From Myxococcus qinghaiensis (GTDB taxonomy: Bacteria > Myxococcota > Myxococcia > Myxococcales > Myxococcaceae): DNA of 64,000 nt. The position numbers and the translations under genes are program-made. The stretch is taken from the NCBI RefSeq assembly GCF_024198215.1, contig NZ_JAKCFA010000005.1, forward strand, positions 1 through 64,000. The letters run 5' to 3'. The first letter of the stretch is position 1, and each line of letters starts with the position of its first letter. Of this stretch, positions 1 through 8,443 are shown piece by piece. The notes under the pieces are model-generated. The model made no database searches, was not told the origin of the DNA, and was given only the letters and a program-made list of their open reading frames with translations.

Positions 1-54
1 CTGCCCCAGGTTCGACGTCGCCTTCAGCACCTGCTGCTGCGCCGCATCGGCCAT
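1..54 (-). CDS. N-terminus of an unidentified gene leaving the window (partial)
   Basis: An open frame on the minus strand begins with ATG at 54 and runs off the left edge; it reads MADAAQQQVLKATSNLGQ, Ala/Gln-rich and probably helical. A GGAGG lies about 11 bases before the ATG. It sits 63 bp downstream of the toxin-type lipoprotein on the same strand, where a cognate immunity gene would be expected, but 18 residues are too few to assign a family. It could also be a chance frame. Confidence 0.3.
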   Translation of the reverse strand, partial: MADAAQQQVLKATSNLGQ

Positions 55-117
55 TGCCCGCTGTGCCTCCGCAGACTCGGAGCTCGCGCTCCTCCTCTCG
101 GGCCGTCCCGCATCTGA

Positions 118-768
118 TCAAGTAGTAATAGGGCCGCCTATGAGCTGGAAGCGGTGAATCAGCTCTCCGGCGTGCTTGTAGATTTGCTCGGGCGACGCGG
201 TGGGCTTCGCTGCTTTGAAATCTCGCCACGCCTGATTCCACTGCCCTCCTTGTCCTCCCACGTTGTGTATCCGGTAATGAAGGTCGCGTGGGATAGGCAT
301 CGTGTAGTGGTGGATTTTCACGCCTCGTATGTCGAACCACGTCGCCAGGTCCGGTGACTGGGGGAAGATGTGATGCTTCTCCCACCGTCCAGCAGTGAGC
401 TGGTGTGAAGGAGGGATGACTGCTGTCGGGGCGCCGTTCCAGTTGGGGAACGTCATGACGGCGCCCGGAGGCAGCTTCTGCGCTCCGCCCCAGTTCCTTC
501 GAGGGCCGCTTCCCGGCGCCGCTGCCGCGGCAGGAGGACGCGAGGGAGGGAAGCGTGCCAGCTCGACCGCTACCGGCGTGTCCTCGCAGCGGTAGAAGCC
601 ACAGGTGTCTTCCAGGCAGAAGAGGGTGACGCACTGGTCTTCCCCAGGGTCGTCGCATTCCTGCTCCGCCTCCTCCCAGGCCTGCTGGATGGGCGGCTTG
701 CTGACCGTGGAGCAGCCCAGCCAGGACACGGCGAACAGCGAAAGCCAGAGCGCGTGAGGGATTCGCAT
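118..768 (-). CDS. DUF2380/TIGR02269 lipoprotein, SitA-type polymorphic toxin candidate
   Basis: A 216-residue lipoprotein. The signal peptide ends in a lipobox with Cys19 (SWLGCS). A four-Cys cluster at about 46-61 is followed by a Pro/Ala-rich linker and a C-terminal His-rich domain (WEKHHIFPQ at about 129-137, then IHHYT, RDLHYRIHN and WNQAWRDF). This matches the myxobacterial paralogous family TIGR02269 (DUF2380). Members of that family are known as SitA toxins, delivered between kin cells by outer membrane exchange. The HH...H...WN pattern suggests an HNH/His-Me-finger-like nuclease, which is inference. It lies 42 bp downstream of the ROK-like gene on the same strand but lacks a clear Shine-Dalgarno. 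No recognisable immunity gene is visible inside the window. Confidence 0.8.
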   Translation of the reverse strand: MRIPHALWLSLFAVSWLGCSTVSKPPIQQAWEEAEQECDDPGEDQCVTLFCLEDTCGFYRCEDTPVAVELARFPPSRPPAAAAAPGSGPRRNWGGAQKLPPGAVMTFPNWNGAPTAVIPPSHQLTAGRWEKHHIFPQSPDLATWFDIRGVKIHHYTMPIPRDLHYRIHNVGGQGGQWNQAWRDFKAAKPTASPEQIYKHAGELIHRFQLIGGPITT

Positions 769-810
769 GGACCGCGCAAGCTATCAGGTCTTGGTCACCA
801 ATCGGGCGCC

Positions 811-1671
811 CTACTTGCTGGGTGATGTGGAAGTCGTGAGCAGTGCTCCTCCAGGGCCGAAGCCCAGCGTGAGGCAGAGGATGTGACGGTGCTTGTGCTT
901 TCGGAGCTCCATGCGTGCGGCCTCTGCTGCGAGTTCCGCGTCGTTGAGCACGAGCACCTCTCCGCCACCTGGCAGGGCTGCCTCCTCCAGGATGTCGGCC
1001 ACCAGCGATGCGTGGCCTTCCCACCCATACGTGCAGCCTCCTGGAACGAGTGCCTCATCGAGGGGACAGGGGAGCGCGAGACACATGCCCTCCACCTTGA
1101 GGTCTCGTGCACAGGTCCGCAGCGCGTTGGCGATGAAGCGCACTGCCGCGACGATGTGGTGCCCATCCACGGGGCGTGGCATCCCGATGAAGAGGCGAGG
1201 CAGCTCGTTGAGGTCCCGCTCGAAGACACGCTGGGCTCCCGGGCTCGCGCACTTGATGCTTGTCTGTCCCACGTCGAGCACCAGCGGCGTTCGCGCCGTC
1301 ACCAACCCGAGGCCCGCGTACACGGGCGCGAAGCGCGGAGCCTTGGACACATACACAGGACACCCGAGTGCAGCGGTGGCCTTCGCCGCCCCGACCTCGA
1401 AGCCCTCCAGGCAGGCCAGTCCTCCACTCAGCCACACCGCGTCCACGGCATGCCGGTGCACCAGTTGTTCGAGGGCGCTCATGAGCGCTGGAAACAGTTG
1501 CTCCGCGAGCTGGGCCTCGGGCACTCCCGCGCGTCGGTCCGCCTCCACTCGTGGCGCTCCGAGCAACTCCCACAGCTCGCGCCCGAACACCGGCAGGTTC
1601 CACACCTCCAGCGAGGTCACCCCGGCCGCATGGTGACGACGGGGCGTCCACGCTCGCGACAGCTCGCTCAC
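811..1671 (-). CDS. ROK-like sugar kinase-fold protein, apparently circularly permuted
   Basis: 286 residues with the sequence signatures of the ROK (repressor/ORF/kinase) branch of the actin-like ATPases, in an unusual order. The phosphate-1 motif LVLDVGQTSIK lies near residue 130 rather than at the N-terminus. After it come ALPCPLDEALVPGG, LNDAELAAEA and the phosphate-2-like LTLGFGPGGALL, where the protein ends. The first 125 residues (AVWLSGGLACLEGF..., VYAGLGLV) resemble the usual C-terminal ROK lobe with its adenosine-binding GG motif. Its ATG overlaps the glycosyltransferase stop by 4 bp (ATGA), so the two are translationally coupled. A role in phosphorylating or sensing a sugar made by its neighbours is inference. 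Confidence 0.7.
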   Translation of the reverse strand: MSELSRAWTPRRHHAAGVTSLEVWNLPVFGRELWELLGAPRVEADRRAGVPEAQLAEQLFPALMSALEQLVHRHAVDAVWLSGGLACLEGFEVGAAKATAALGCPVYVSKAPRFAPVYAGLGLVTARTPLVLDVGQTSIKCASPGAQRVFERDLNELPRLFIGMPRPVDGHHIVAAVRFIANALRTCARDLKVEGMCLALPCPLDEALVPGGCTYGWEGHASLVADILEEAALPGGGEVLVLNDAELAAEAARMELRKHKHRHILCLTLGFGPGGALLTTSTSPSK

Positions 1672-2861
1672 TCGACGAGCCCCGCGATTCGCTCCGCTGC
1701 ATCCTTCGCGCCGTCTCGGGATTGGTACGACTCCGAGATGGTGGCCACCTTCGCGCGCAGCGGCGTTCCCGGCTCCAGGAGCTGACGAAGCGCGGCGCGG
1801 CAGTCCTCCACTGTCAGCGTGTCCAATTCCAGCGTGAGCCCCGCCCCCGACGCTCGGAGGAAGTGCGCCTGGATGGGCTGGTCATTGCAAACAGGCAACA
1901 GCAACATGGGCACGCCCGCCGTCAATGCCTCCATCACGGAGTTGGCACCTCCATGCGAGACAAAGGCAGACGCTCGCGGAAGGAGCTGACGTTGCGGCGT
2001 ATAGGGCACCGCCACCACGTCCCCAGGCAGCGAGCGCGAGAACTCCGTGTCCGCCAGCTCGCCCGCGCTCAACACCACCGTGACACCCAGCGGCGCGGCG
2101 GCCTCCGCGAGGGTTCGGAACACCGTGGGCTGCCACGAAATCTGGCTGCCGAAGGACACGTACACCACGGGCTTCGAGCCCAATCGCTCCCATGGGAAGT
2201 CCACTTCATCTCCCCGAGGCTCGGGCGGAATCGACGGGCCCACCAACAGCCCGGCGGGAGGAAGGTCCGCGTCCGCGCCGAGGAACGCCTCCGTGGCGAA
2301 GATGATGTTGAGCAGAGGCGAGAGCGCCTCGCAGTTGCGGAAGCTCGCCTCGAAGCCGTGTCGAGCGAACAGCTCCGCGCGCTCCGTCGCCAGGGCTCGC
2401 ACGTTGCGGCGCAGCCCGTAGTCCTCCATGGGCTCCAGCAACGAGAGCGCGGAGGACACGCCCGCCCACGGTATCCGCTCCTGATGCGCGGCCAGCACCG
2501 CCGCGTACTGCATCCCATCCAGCGCCATGACGTCCGGACGGAAGCGCCGCACCACCTCGCGCACCGGCTCGATGAGCGCGGGCACCGCATCCAGCAACAG
2601 GCCCCGAATCCACTTCCCCAGTGCCACCTCGTCGCGCACCAGTCGGGCCAGCGCCTCTCCTCCCGTCTCGATGGCGGGTGCCTCCCTCGCGGAGTGGGGC
2701 AGATGCAGCACCTCCACTCCGAGCGTCGCGAGCTGCGGCGCGGGCTCGGGAATGCAGAGCCAGCCCACGGTGTGGCCCAGGCGGCGCAGCCACTGCGCGA
2801 CGCCCATCATCGGGTTGATGTGACCCTTCTCGGGCGAGGTCGCAATCAGGATTCGGGACAT
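1668..2861 (-). CDS. GT1/MGT-type glycosyltransferase
   Basis: 397 residues starting MSRILIATSPEKGHINP, the N-terminal nucleotide-sugar glycosyltransferase signature of the macrolide/UDP-glycosyltransferase family (GT1, GT-B fold). Near the C-terminus, PYTPQRQLLPRASAFVSHGG followed by NSVMEALTAGVPMLLLP and NDQPIQA is the family donor-binding motif. Such enzymes attach a sugar from a nucleotide donor to a small-molecule acceptor. An upstream in-frame start exists, but the ATG at 2861 matches the family N-terminus. It overlaps the ligase gene upstream by 16 bp and the ROK-like gene downstream by 4 bp, which indicates one transcript. The acceptor is unknown; a product of the adjacent ligase is the natural guess. 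Confidence 0.9.
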   Translation of the reverse strand: MSRILIATSPEKGHINPMMGVAQWLRRLGHTVGWLCIPEPAPQLATLGVEVLHLPHSAREAPAIETGGEALARLVRDEVALGKWIRGLLLDAVPALIEPVREVVRRFRPDVMALDGMQYAAVLAAHQERIPWAGVSSALSLLEPMEDYGLRRNVRALATERAELFARHGFEASFRNCEALSPLLNIIFATEAFLGADADLPPAGLLVGPSIPPEPRGDEVDFPWERLGSKPVVYVSFGSQISWQPTVFRTLAEAAAPLGVTVVLSAGELADTEFSRSLPGDVVAVPYTPQRQLLPRASAFVSHGGANSVMEALTAGVPMLLLPVCNDQPIQAHFLRASGAGLTLELDTLTVEDCRAALRQLLEPGTPLRAKVATISESYQSRDGAKDAAERIAGLVE

Positions 2862-4363
2862 GGGGAACCGTGCACTGCGTGCGCGTGGAGCATGGCGAGG
2901 GAGCACAGCCGCATCAACAGGCGATCCACGCCACTCGCCTCAGGAGCCTCGGGCTCCATTCGCGTGTATCGCTCCAGGAGCGCGGCCACCGCCTTCGGGT
3001 CGATGACCTCCAGCGGCTCCAGCCGAGCGGCCGACAGCCAGGCGCGATACAGCTCCAGCCAGCGCGCACGCACGGGACTGGAGAGCGCCGTGTGCCCATA
3101 GCGCGGTGTCTTGCGCGCCAGTCGGACCTCATCGGGGACCAGTCCGCGCACCGCGTATCGGAAGAGCCACTTGCCGACTCCATCGCGCGAGAGCGAGGAC
3201 TCCGGCAGCGCGAGCGCCACATCAGCGAAACGCGAGTCGAGGTAGGGCATGTGCACGGTGAGCCCGTGGGCCCGCGCGCCCCTCAGCTCCGGAGGCAGCA
3301 CCAGCTCGCGCAGCACCCACGCCGCGTAGTGGACCTCCTCGGAGACCTCCGGGCCGCCCTCCTGGGACGGAAGCCCACCACCAGACTCGTCGGAGACCTT
3401 CGGAATTTCCTCCAACGTCCAGGGGGCGCCACGGGCCGCATCGGCGATCTCCCGGTCATTCTGCTGGTACGAGTGCCCGCGACGGGCCACATCGGCGCTC
3501 TCCGTGTCGTTCTGCTGGGACGAGCGATCACCACGGGTCGCATCGGCGCTCTCCGGGCCGCCCTCCTGGGACCAGGGCCCGTGCGCAGTCCTCCCCAAGT
3601 TGTCCACAGCGGAGCGCAGCACGGTCCGTGCGAGTCGTCGGTCCTCCTCGATGCGTGCGAGTGCCGAGGCGCGCGCCCCGGGATTGCCCATCAGCACCTC
3701 ATCCGCGCCGGCTCCGCTCAGCATCACCGAGGCCCCGAGCTTCTTCGCCTCCGCATAGAACGCGAAGCTCGCCACGGCCCGTGCATTCAGGATGGCGCTC
3801 TCGTTGGCGATGACCGCGCGCTCGAACAGGTCCGGCAGCAGGGCATCCGGAATCGGAACGTCCACCTGCTCCACACCCGCGAGGCGCGCCACCGTCCTGG
3901 CGTTGTGTCGCTCCACCTCGTCAGCGAAGTGGACGTCCATGCTCCACGCCCGAACCCGGCTCCCCTCATGTCGGGCCGCCAGCATGCACAGCACCGCGCT
4001 GTCCACGCCGCCACTCAGGCTCACCTCCCTTGCCCCCGCGCCCACCCGCGCCCCCACGGCGTCCGAGCACGCGCCCAGGAGCGCACGCGCTCGTGACTCG
4101 TCAGCTTCGTCCGAGCGCAACGACGCCGACGCGCGGTGGACGAGAGTCAGGGACGGCGCGACGCGGCTCACACCGCGAAAGAGGCTCCGGGTCGACGGCA
4201 GGCCATGCTCCAGGAACGCCGAGGCAGACGCGGGCTCCAGGCCCCGGGTCGGCGCCAGCCGCCACACCGACTCCTCGGGAGTGTCCCTCCGTGGCCCGGC
4301 TGTCGGCTGGTAGGAGGGCAGGATGGCGAGCGGGCCGCTCGGGTCACCGGGGGCGTCGGACAC
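2846..4363 (-). CDS. Asparagine-synthase-like ATP-dependent amide ligase
   Basis: About 505 residues from a GTG at 4363; the start is inferred because the frame stays open upstream over the divergent radical SAM gene. It carries the asparagine-synthase PP-loop SLSGGVDSA (SGGVDS at about 117-122) and downstream synthetase features (SGAGADEVLMG, MPYLDSRFADVALALP, KWLFRYAVRG). A catalytic N-terminal glutaminase domain with Cys2 is absent; only a short remnant-like segment (TRSLFRGVSRVAP) precedes the synthetase half. Such proteins adenylate a carboxylate and form an amide in lasso-peptide, beta-lactam and other pathways. An insertion with 17-residue repeats interrupts the domain. It is the first gene of a coupled ligase-GT-ROK set. 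Confidence 0.8.
   Translation of the reverse strand: MSDAPGDPSGPLAILPSYQPTAGPRRDTPEESVWRLAPTRGLEPASASAFLEHGLPSTRSLFRGVSRVAPSLTLVHRASASLRSDEADESRARALLGACSDAVGARVGAGAREVSLSGGVDSAVLCMLAARHEGSRVRAWSMDVHFADEVERHNARTVARLAGVEQVDVPIPDALLPDLFERAVIANESAILNARAVASFAFYAEAKKLGASVMLSGAGADEVLMGNPGARASALARIEEDRRLARTVLRSAVDNLGRTAHGPWSQEGGPESADATRGDRSSQQNDTESADVARRGHSYQQNDREIADAARGAPWTLEEIPKVSDESGGGLPSQEGGPEVSEEVHYAAWVLRELVLPPELRGARAHGLTVHMPYLDSRFADVALALPESSLSRDGVGKWLFRYAVRGLVPDEVRLARKTPRYGHTALSSPVRARWLELYRAWLSAARLEPLEVIDPKAVAALLERYTRMEPEAPEASGVDRLLMRLCSLAMLHAHAVHGSPCPES
3432..3584 (-). repeat. Three in-frame 51-bp (17-residue) tandem repeats inside the ligase gene
   Basis: Copies begin at 3432, 3483 and 3534, each 51 bp apart. 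The encoded units read approximately ESADATRGDRSSQQND, TESADVARRGHSYQQND and REIADAARGAPWTLEE. A related segment (PPSQEGGPE-like) flanks both sides, its DNA recurring near 3345 and 3557. The array lies in a region of the synthetase domain that is not catalytic and keeps the frame open. Confidence 0.85.
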
Positions 4364-4417
4364 GCGGGGACTGTCGCAAGCCCCGGGGTCCCCCGGCAAC
4401 CCCGCTATAGTCCCTCC

Positions 4418-5206
4418 GTGCGTTACGAGCTGCACGACGGCCGAATCCTCACCTGGTCCCTGGAGACGCACGTCGTCACCCACTGCAACCTGCGCTGCGT
4501 GCAGTGTTGCCCCCTGTCGCCCCACCTGCCCGCCTGGGCCGTGGAGCCCTCCGTGCTCGGCGCCGACCTCACCCGGCTCGCGCGCGTGCTCAAGCCCAAC
4601 ATCTTCAAGCTCACCGGCGGCGAGCCCTTCCTCCACCCCGACCTCGCCAGCGTGCTCGACGCCGTCCGCGCCTCCGGCATCTCCGAACAGCTCTCCGTCA
4701 CCACCAACGGCTTCCTCGCCCAGAGCGCCCCCGACGCCGTCTACGAGCGCCTGGACCGGATGACCCTGTCCGTCTACTCCTCCGCGCTCCTGCCGGAGAA
4801 GTCGCTCGCCCGCATCACCGAGCGCTGCGAGAAACACGGCGTCCTCCTCACCGTGAAGCACATCGACGCCTTCCAGCAGCTCACCCCCGACGCGCCCCTC
4901 GCCACGGACGCGCAGGTCCGCGACGTCCACGCGAAGTGCTGGCTCAAGGTCCGCTGCCACCTGGTCCACCAGGGCCACTTCTACACGTGCACCCGCCCCC
5001 CTCACGTCGCCACGGTGCTCGGCCCACTGCATCCAGAGATGCCCGCGCTGGCGGAAGTCGATGGCGTGCGCCTCGACGCCCCGGAGCTGCTGGAGCGGAT
5101 GCTCGGCCACCTGGAGCGGGACACGCCGCTCGCCACCTGTCGCTACTGCCTGGGCGCCAGTGGCCCGTGGCAGCCGCACGCGCAGCTCCCACGGGCCCAC
5201 GGCTGA
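4418..5206 (+). CDS. Radical SAM enzyme with extra C-terminal cysteines
   Basis: 262 residues from GTG 4418. The cluster motif CNLRCVQC gives C23-x3-C27-x2-C30, and LTGGEP (65-70) is the SAM-binding GGE motif. Later cysteines at about 174, 180, 191, 241 and 244 (KCWLKVRCH, FYTCTRPP, CRYC) look like a short SPASM/twitch-type site for auxiliary iron-sulphur clusters. Such enzymes modify peptides, sugars or cofactors by radical chemistry. It is divergent from the ligase-GT-ROK set with only 54 bp between, suggesting shared regulation. A TATAGT box ends 7 bases before the GTG and no Shine-Dalgarno is evident, so a leaderless mRNA is possible. Substrate unknown. Confidence 0.85.
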   Translation: MRYELHDGRILTWSLETHVVTHCNLRCVQCCPLSPHLPAWAVEPSVLGADLTRLARVLKPNIFKLTGGEPFLHPDLASVLDAVRASGISEQLSVTTNGFLAQSAPDAVYERLDRMTLSVYSSALLPEKSLARITERCEKHGVLLTVKHIDAFQQLTPDAPLATDAQVRDVHAKCWLKVRCHLVHQGHFYTCTRPPHVATVLGPLHPEMPALAEVDGVRLDAPELLERMLGHLERDTPLATCRYCLGASGPWQPHAQLPRAHG

Positions 5207-6205
5207 CTACTTGCGCGACTGCGGCAGCACGCGCTGCATCGCCGCCGGATACCGCTCTCCCACCGCGACGCCCGGAGGCGCCACGAGGTCGATGTCCTTC
5301 AAATCCTGCTCCGTGAGCTTCACGTCGAGCGCCCCCAGGTTCTCATCCAGGTACGTGCGCCGCTTGGTTCCTGGAATCGGGACGACGTCGTGGCCGCGCG
5401 CCATCACCCACGCGAGCGCGAGCTGCGCCGGCGTGCAGCCCTTCTCCTTCGCCAGCCGCTCCACCTTCACCACCAGCTCCAGGTTGCGCGTGAAGTTCTC
5501 ACCCTGGAAGCGCGGCGAGTTGCGGCGGTAGTCGTCCGCGGCCAGGTCCTCGTAGCGCTTGAGTTGCCCCGTCAGGAAGCCGCGCCCCAGCGGGCTGTAC
5601 GGCACGAAGCCGATGCCCAGCTCGGAGCAGGCCTGGAGCACCCCGTCCTCCGGCTCTCGGCTCCACAGCGAGTACTCACTCTGGAGCGCGGCGATGGGGT
5701 GCACCTTGGAGGCCCGGCGCAGCGTGTCCGCGTCCACCTCCGACAGCCCCAGGTGCCGCACCTTGCCCTCGCGCACCAGGTCCGCCATGGCCCCCACCGT
5801 GTCCTCGATGGGCGTCGCCGCGTCCAGCCGGTGCAGGTAGTACAGGTCGATGACGTCCACGCCCAGCCGGCGCAGGCTGGCCTCGCACGCGCGCTTCACG
5901 TACTCCGGACTGCCGTTGATGCCGCGCGCCTGCGGGTTGTTCGGGTCCCTGACGACGCCGAACTTGGTGGCCAGCACCACCTTCGCGCGGTGGGGCTTGA
6001 GCACCCGGCCCACCAGCTCCTCGTTGCTCCCGGAGCCGTACATGTCCGCCGTGTCGAAGAAGGTGATGCCCTTGTCCAACGCGTGCAGCAGCGTGGCCTC
6101 CGATTCCGCGTCGTCCCGCCCCGAGTAGAAATCCGACATCCCCATGCAGCCCAGGCCCATGGCGGACACCTGGAGGCCCTGCCTCCCAAGCGTACGTGTC
6201 TCCAT
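5207..6205 (-). CDS. Aldo/keto reductase
   Basis: 332 residues starting [21 protein letters not shown], typical of NADPH-dependent aldo/keto reductases of the AKR13/YajO type. The catalytic tetrad is visible: D and Y in [12 protein letters not shown] in VVLATKFG, H in [23 protein letters not shown] is the cofactor-binding end of the barrel. The start at 6205 is preceded by AAAGGGG at a good distance; an upstream in-frame extension was rejected. It ends directly against the radical SAM stop (convergent) and lies 54 bp downstream of the sensor kinase on the same strand. Its substrate cannot be read from the sequence. Confidence 0.93.
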   Translation of the reverse strand: METRTLGRQGLQVSAMGLGCMGMSDFYSGRDDAESEATLLHALDKGITFFDTADMYGSGSNEELVGRVLKPHRAKVVLATKFGVVRDPNNPQARGINGSPEYVKRACEASLRRLGVDVIDLYYLHRLDAATPIEDTVGAMADLVREGKVRHLGLSEVDADTLRRASKVHPIAALQSEYSLWSREPEDGVLQACSELGIGFVPYSPLGRGFLTGQLKRYEDLAADDYRRNSPRFQGENFTRNLELVVKVERLAKEKGCTPAQLALAWVMARGHDVVPIPGTKRRTYLDENLGALDVKLTEQDLKDIDLVAPPGVAVGERYPAAMQRVLPQSRK

Positions 6206-6259
6206 GTCGACACCCCTTTCGCCGGTCGCCGGCATGGCGTCCGTTCTCGCGCGGGGCTT

Positions 6260-8443
6260 TTACTGCGGCTGGGCTGCCGACACGTCAACAGGAAGCGTGC
6301 GCTCCCGAGGCAGGTCGACGGTGAAGACGGAGCCTCGGCCCTGCTCGCTCTCCACGCGCACCCGTCCTCCCATGGCCTCCACCAGCGTCCGGGTGATGTA
6401 GAGGCCCAGGCCCAGGCCGCCGTAGTGCCGCTCCGACACGGCCCGCTCGAAGCGGCCGAAGAGGCGCGGCAGGTGCTCGGGCGCGATGCCGATGCCCTGG
6501 TCCCTCACCTTGAGGCGCGCGCGGGTGGGACCCTGCTCCAGGACCAACTGGATGGGCTTGCCCGCGCCGTACTTCACCGCGTTGTCGATGAGGTTGGTGA
6601 CCACCTGCTCCAGCCGCAGCCGGTCCCACCGGCCGATGAGGCCCGACTCGCCACCCTCCACCTCCAGCGTGGAGCCCGAGCGCGCCGCATGGGGCTCGTA
6701 GCGCACCACCACCTCGCGGATGAGCGCGCCCAGGTCCACGTCCTCCAGCTCCAGGGCCAGCCTCCCCGCGGCGATGCGCGACACGTCGAGCAGGTCCCCG
6801 ACGAGCTCCGCCAGCTTCTTCACCTGTCGGGCGCCCGTGTCCACGTAGTTCTTCACCACCGAGTAGGGGATGGAGTCGGGGTGCCGCTCCAGCTCGCGCG
6901 CGAGCGCCTGGAGCTTGAGGCTCAGCGGCGTCAGCGGCGTCTTCAGCTCGTGGCTGGCGATGGAGAGGAACTCGTCGCGCAGGCGGATGGCCTCCTGCGC
7001 CTCGCGGTACAGGCGCGCGTTCTCCAGGGAGAGCGCGGCGCGGTACGCCAGCTCCAGGCCGAAGGCGAGGTCCGCCTGCGTGTAGCGCCGGTTGGAGAAC
7101 GAGGTGAAGAAGCTGAAGACGCCCAGCGTATGGCCGCGCACCACCAGCGGCACGGCGATGAACGAGCGCAGCCCCGTGGCCAGCATCACCCGGGCGTGGT
7201 TCTCGTTGTGGGCGCTGCGCTTGATGTGCGCGGGCGTCATCTCCTCCAGCAGAATCGCCTCGCCGCGCAGCAGCGCCGCGGTGGGCGGGTGGCGCGGGTT
7301 GCCCTCCGGCATGAGCTGGAAGTTGAGGACCTCCGCGGCGGTGGCCGCGTCCTCGGGGCGCGCGTGGGCGACCTCCAGTCGGCGGAAGGTGCCGTCCGGC
7401 TGCGCCAGGTCCACGAAGCACCAGTCGGCGAGCGCGGGCACCACCAGCTTGGCCAGGTTGCGCATCGTCGCCTCGTAGTCGAGCGAGGACGCGAGCACCG
7501 TGCTCACCTCGGCGAGGACGCGGGTGCGGAACTCCGCCTGGCGCAGCTCCGTGGCCAGGGCCTCCGCGCGCTGGCGCGCATGCACCAGGTCCGTCACGTC
7601 GAAGCCGAAGCCGGCGATGCCGTCCACCTGTCCCTGCGCGTCCCGGGTGGGCTGGTACACGAGGTTGTGGAAGGTCTCCTTCTCCATGCCGTCCGCCTGG
7701 AGGATGCGCAGCGGCACGGCGTTGCCCACGAAGGACTCACCCGTGGCGTAGACGCGGTCCAGCACATCGCGCGCGTCCTCTTCCCCCACCTTCACCACGC
7801 CATCCTGGAAGGGCTTGCCCAGGGTGTCCTTGTTCTTCAACAGCGCGCTGTTGCGTGCGTTGGTGAAGTCGAAGTCGTGCGAGGCGCCGCGCAGGAAGAA
7901 GATCTGCGCGGGGGCCTGCATGAAGATGGTGTGCAGGCGCGTCCGAGCGGCCTCGGAGGCGGCGCGGGCGCGGTGCTCGCGCTCCAGCAGTCCGGCGCGC
8001 TCCTCCAGGGCCCGGCTGAGCGTCACGTTCAGCTTGGTGATGAAGATGGCGAGCAGGCAGAAGATGCCCAGGGACAGCATGTCCGCGGACCGCATCTGGA
8101 GCGTCAGGCGCGGCGGGAGGAACTGGTGGTCCACGGCCAGAAGCGACAGCGCCGTGACGAAGAGTGCCGGTCCCCATCCTCCCCACCACCCGGCCACCAT
8201 GACGGCGCCGTAGAAGAAGAGGAAGGGGCTGGTGGACATCAGCGCTGACAGCTCCAACTGGAGCAGCAGCGCGAAGCAGAAGAAGAGCAGGGCCACGCCA
8301 TATCGACCGAACCAGGACCTCTGCAGCCAGCTCCAGGCCCTCCGAGGGTCCGGCGTGAGCCGCTGCTCCAGCGGGGTCGACGACAGGGAGCGCGTGCTCC
8401 CCGACGGACGGGTGGGTTCCAGATACGAGATGGGCGTGCGCAA
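6260..8443 (-). CDS. Membrane sensor histidine kinase (TM-PAS-GAF-HisKA-HATPase)
   Basis: About 727 residues. An N-terminal block of several hydrophobic helices resembles the KdpD-type DUF4118 membrane domain. A PAS region (IFFLRGASHDFDFTNARN...), a GAF region (LRSFIAVPLVVRGHTLGVFSFF), the phosphoacceptor SIASHELKTPLTPL, and N, G1 and G2 boxes (NLIDNAVKYG, VRDQGIGIAPEHL, GGLGLGLYITR) follow. Start chosen at TTG 8443, which has GAGGAGG nine bases upstream; the frame stays open further upstream but is then Arg/Ser-rich and uncharacteristic. No response regulator gene is adjacent, so it may be an orphan kinase as is common in myxobacteria. Ligand unknown. Confidence 0.9.
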   Translation of the reverse strand: MRTPISYLEPTRPSGSTRSLSSTPLEQRLTPDPRRAWSWLQRSWFGRYGVALLFFCFALLLQLELSALMSTSPFLFFYGAVMVAGWWGGWGPALFVTALSLLAVDHQFLPPRLTLQMRSADMLSLGIFCLLAIFITKLNVTLSRALEERAGLLEREHRARAASEAARTRLHTIFMQAPAQIFFLRGASHDFDFTNARNSALLKNKDTLGKPFQDGVVKVGEEDARDVLDRVYATGESFVGNAVPLRILQADGMEKETFHNLVYQPTRDAQGQVDGIAGFGFDVTDLVHARQRAEALATELRQAEFRTRVLAEVSTVLASSLDYEATMRNLAKLVVPALADWCFVDLAQPDGTFRRLEVAHARPEDAATAAEVLNFQLMPEGNPRHPPTAALLRGEAILLEEMTPAHIKRSAHNENHARVMLATGLRSFIAVPLVVRGHTLGVFSFFTSFSNRRYTQADLAFGLELAYRAALSLENARLYREAQEAIRLRDEFLSIASHELKTPLTPLSLKLQALARELERHPDSIPYSVVKNYVDTGARQVKKLAELVGDLLDVSRIAAGRLALELEDVDLGALIREVVVRYEPHAARSGSTLEVEGGESGLIGRWDRLRLEQVVTNLIDNAVKYGAGKPIQLVLEQGPTRARLKVRDQGIGIAPEHLPRLFGRFERAVSERHYGGLGLGLYITRTLVEAMGGRVRVESEQGRGSVFTVDLPRERTLPVDVSAAQPQ

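Noticed and set aside
4364..5200. N-terminal extension of the ligase gene by about 280 codons
   Set aside because: It runs antisense to the radical SAM gene and reads as low-complexity Gly/Val/Glu sequence; the synthetase-like sequence begins only after about 4363.
5390..8248. A 952-codon plus-strand frame over the aldo/keto reductase and sensor kinase genes
   Set aside because: It is His/Arg/Leu-rich without family motifs; the minus-strand genes contain clear catalytic motifs.
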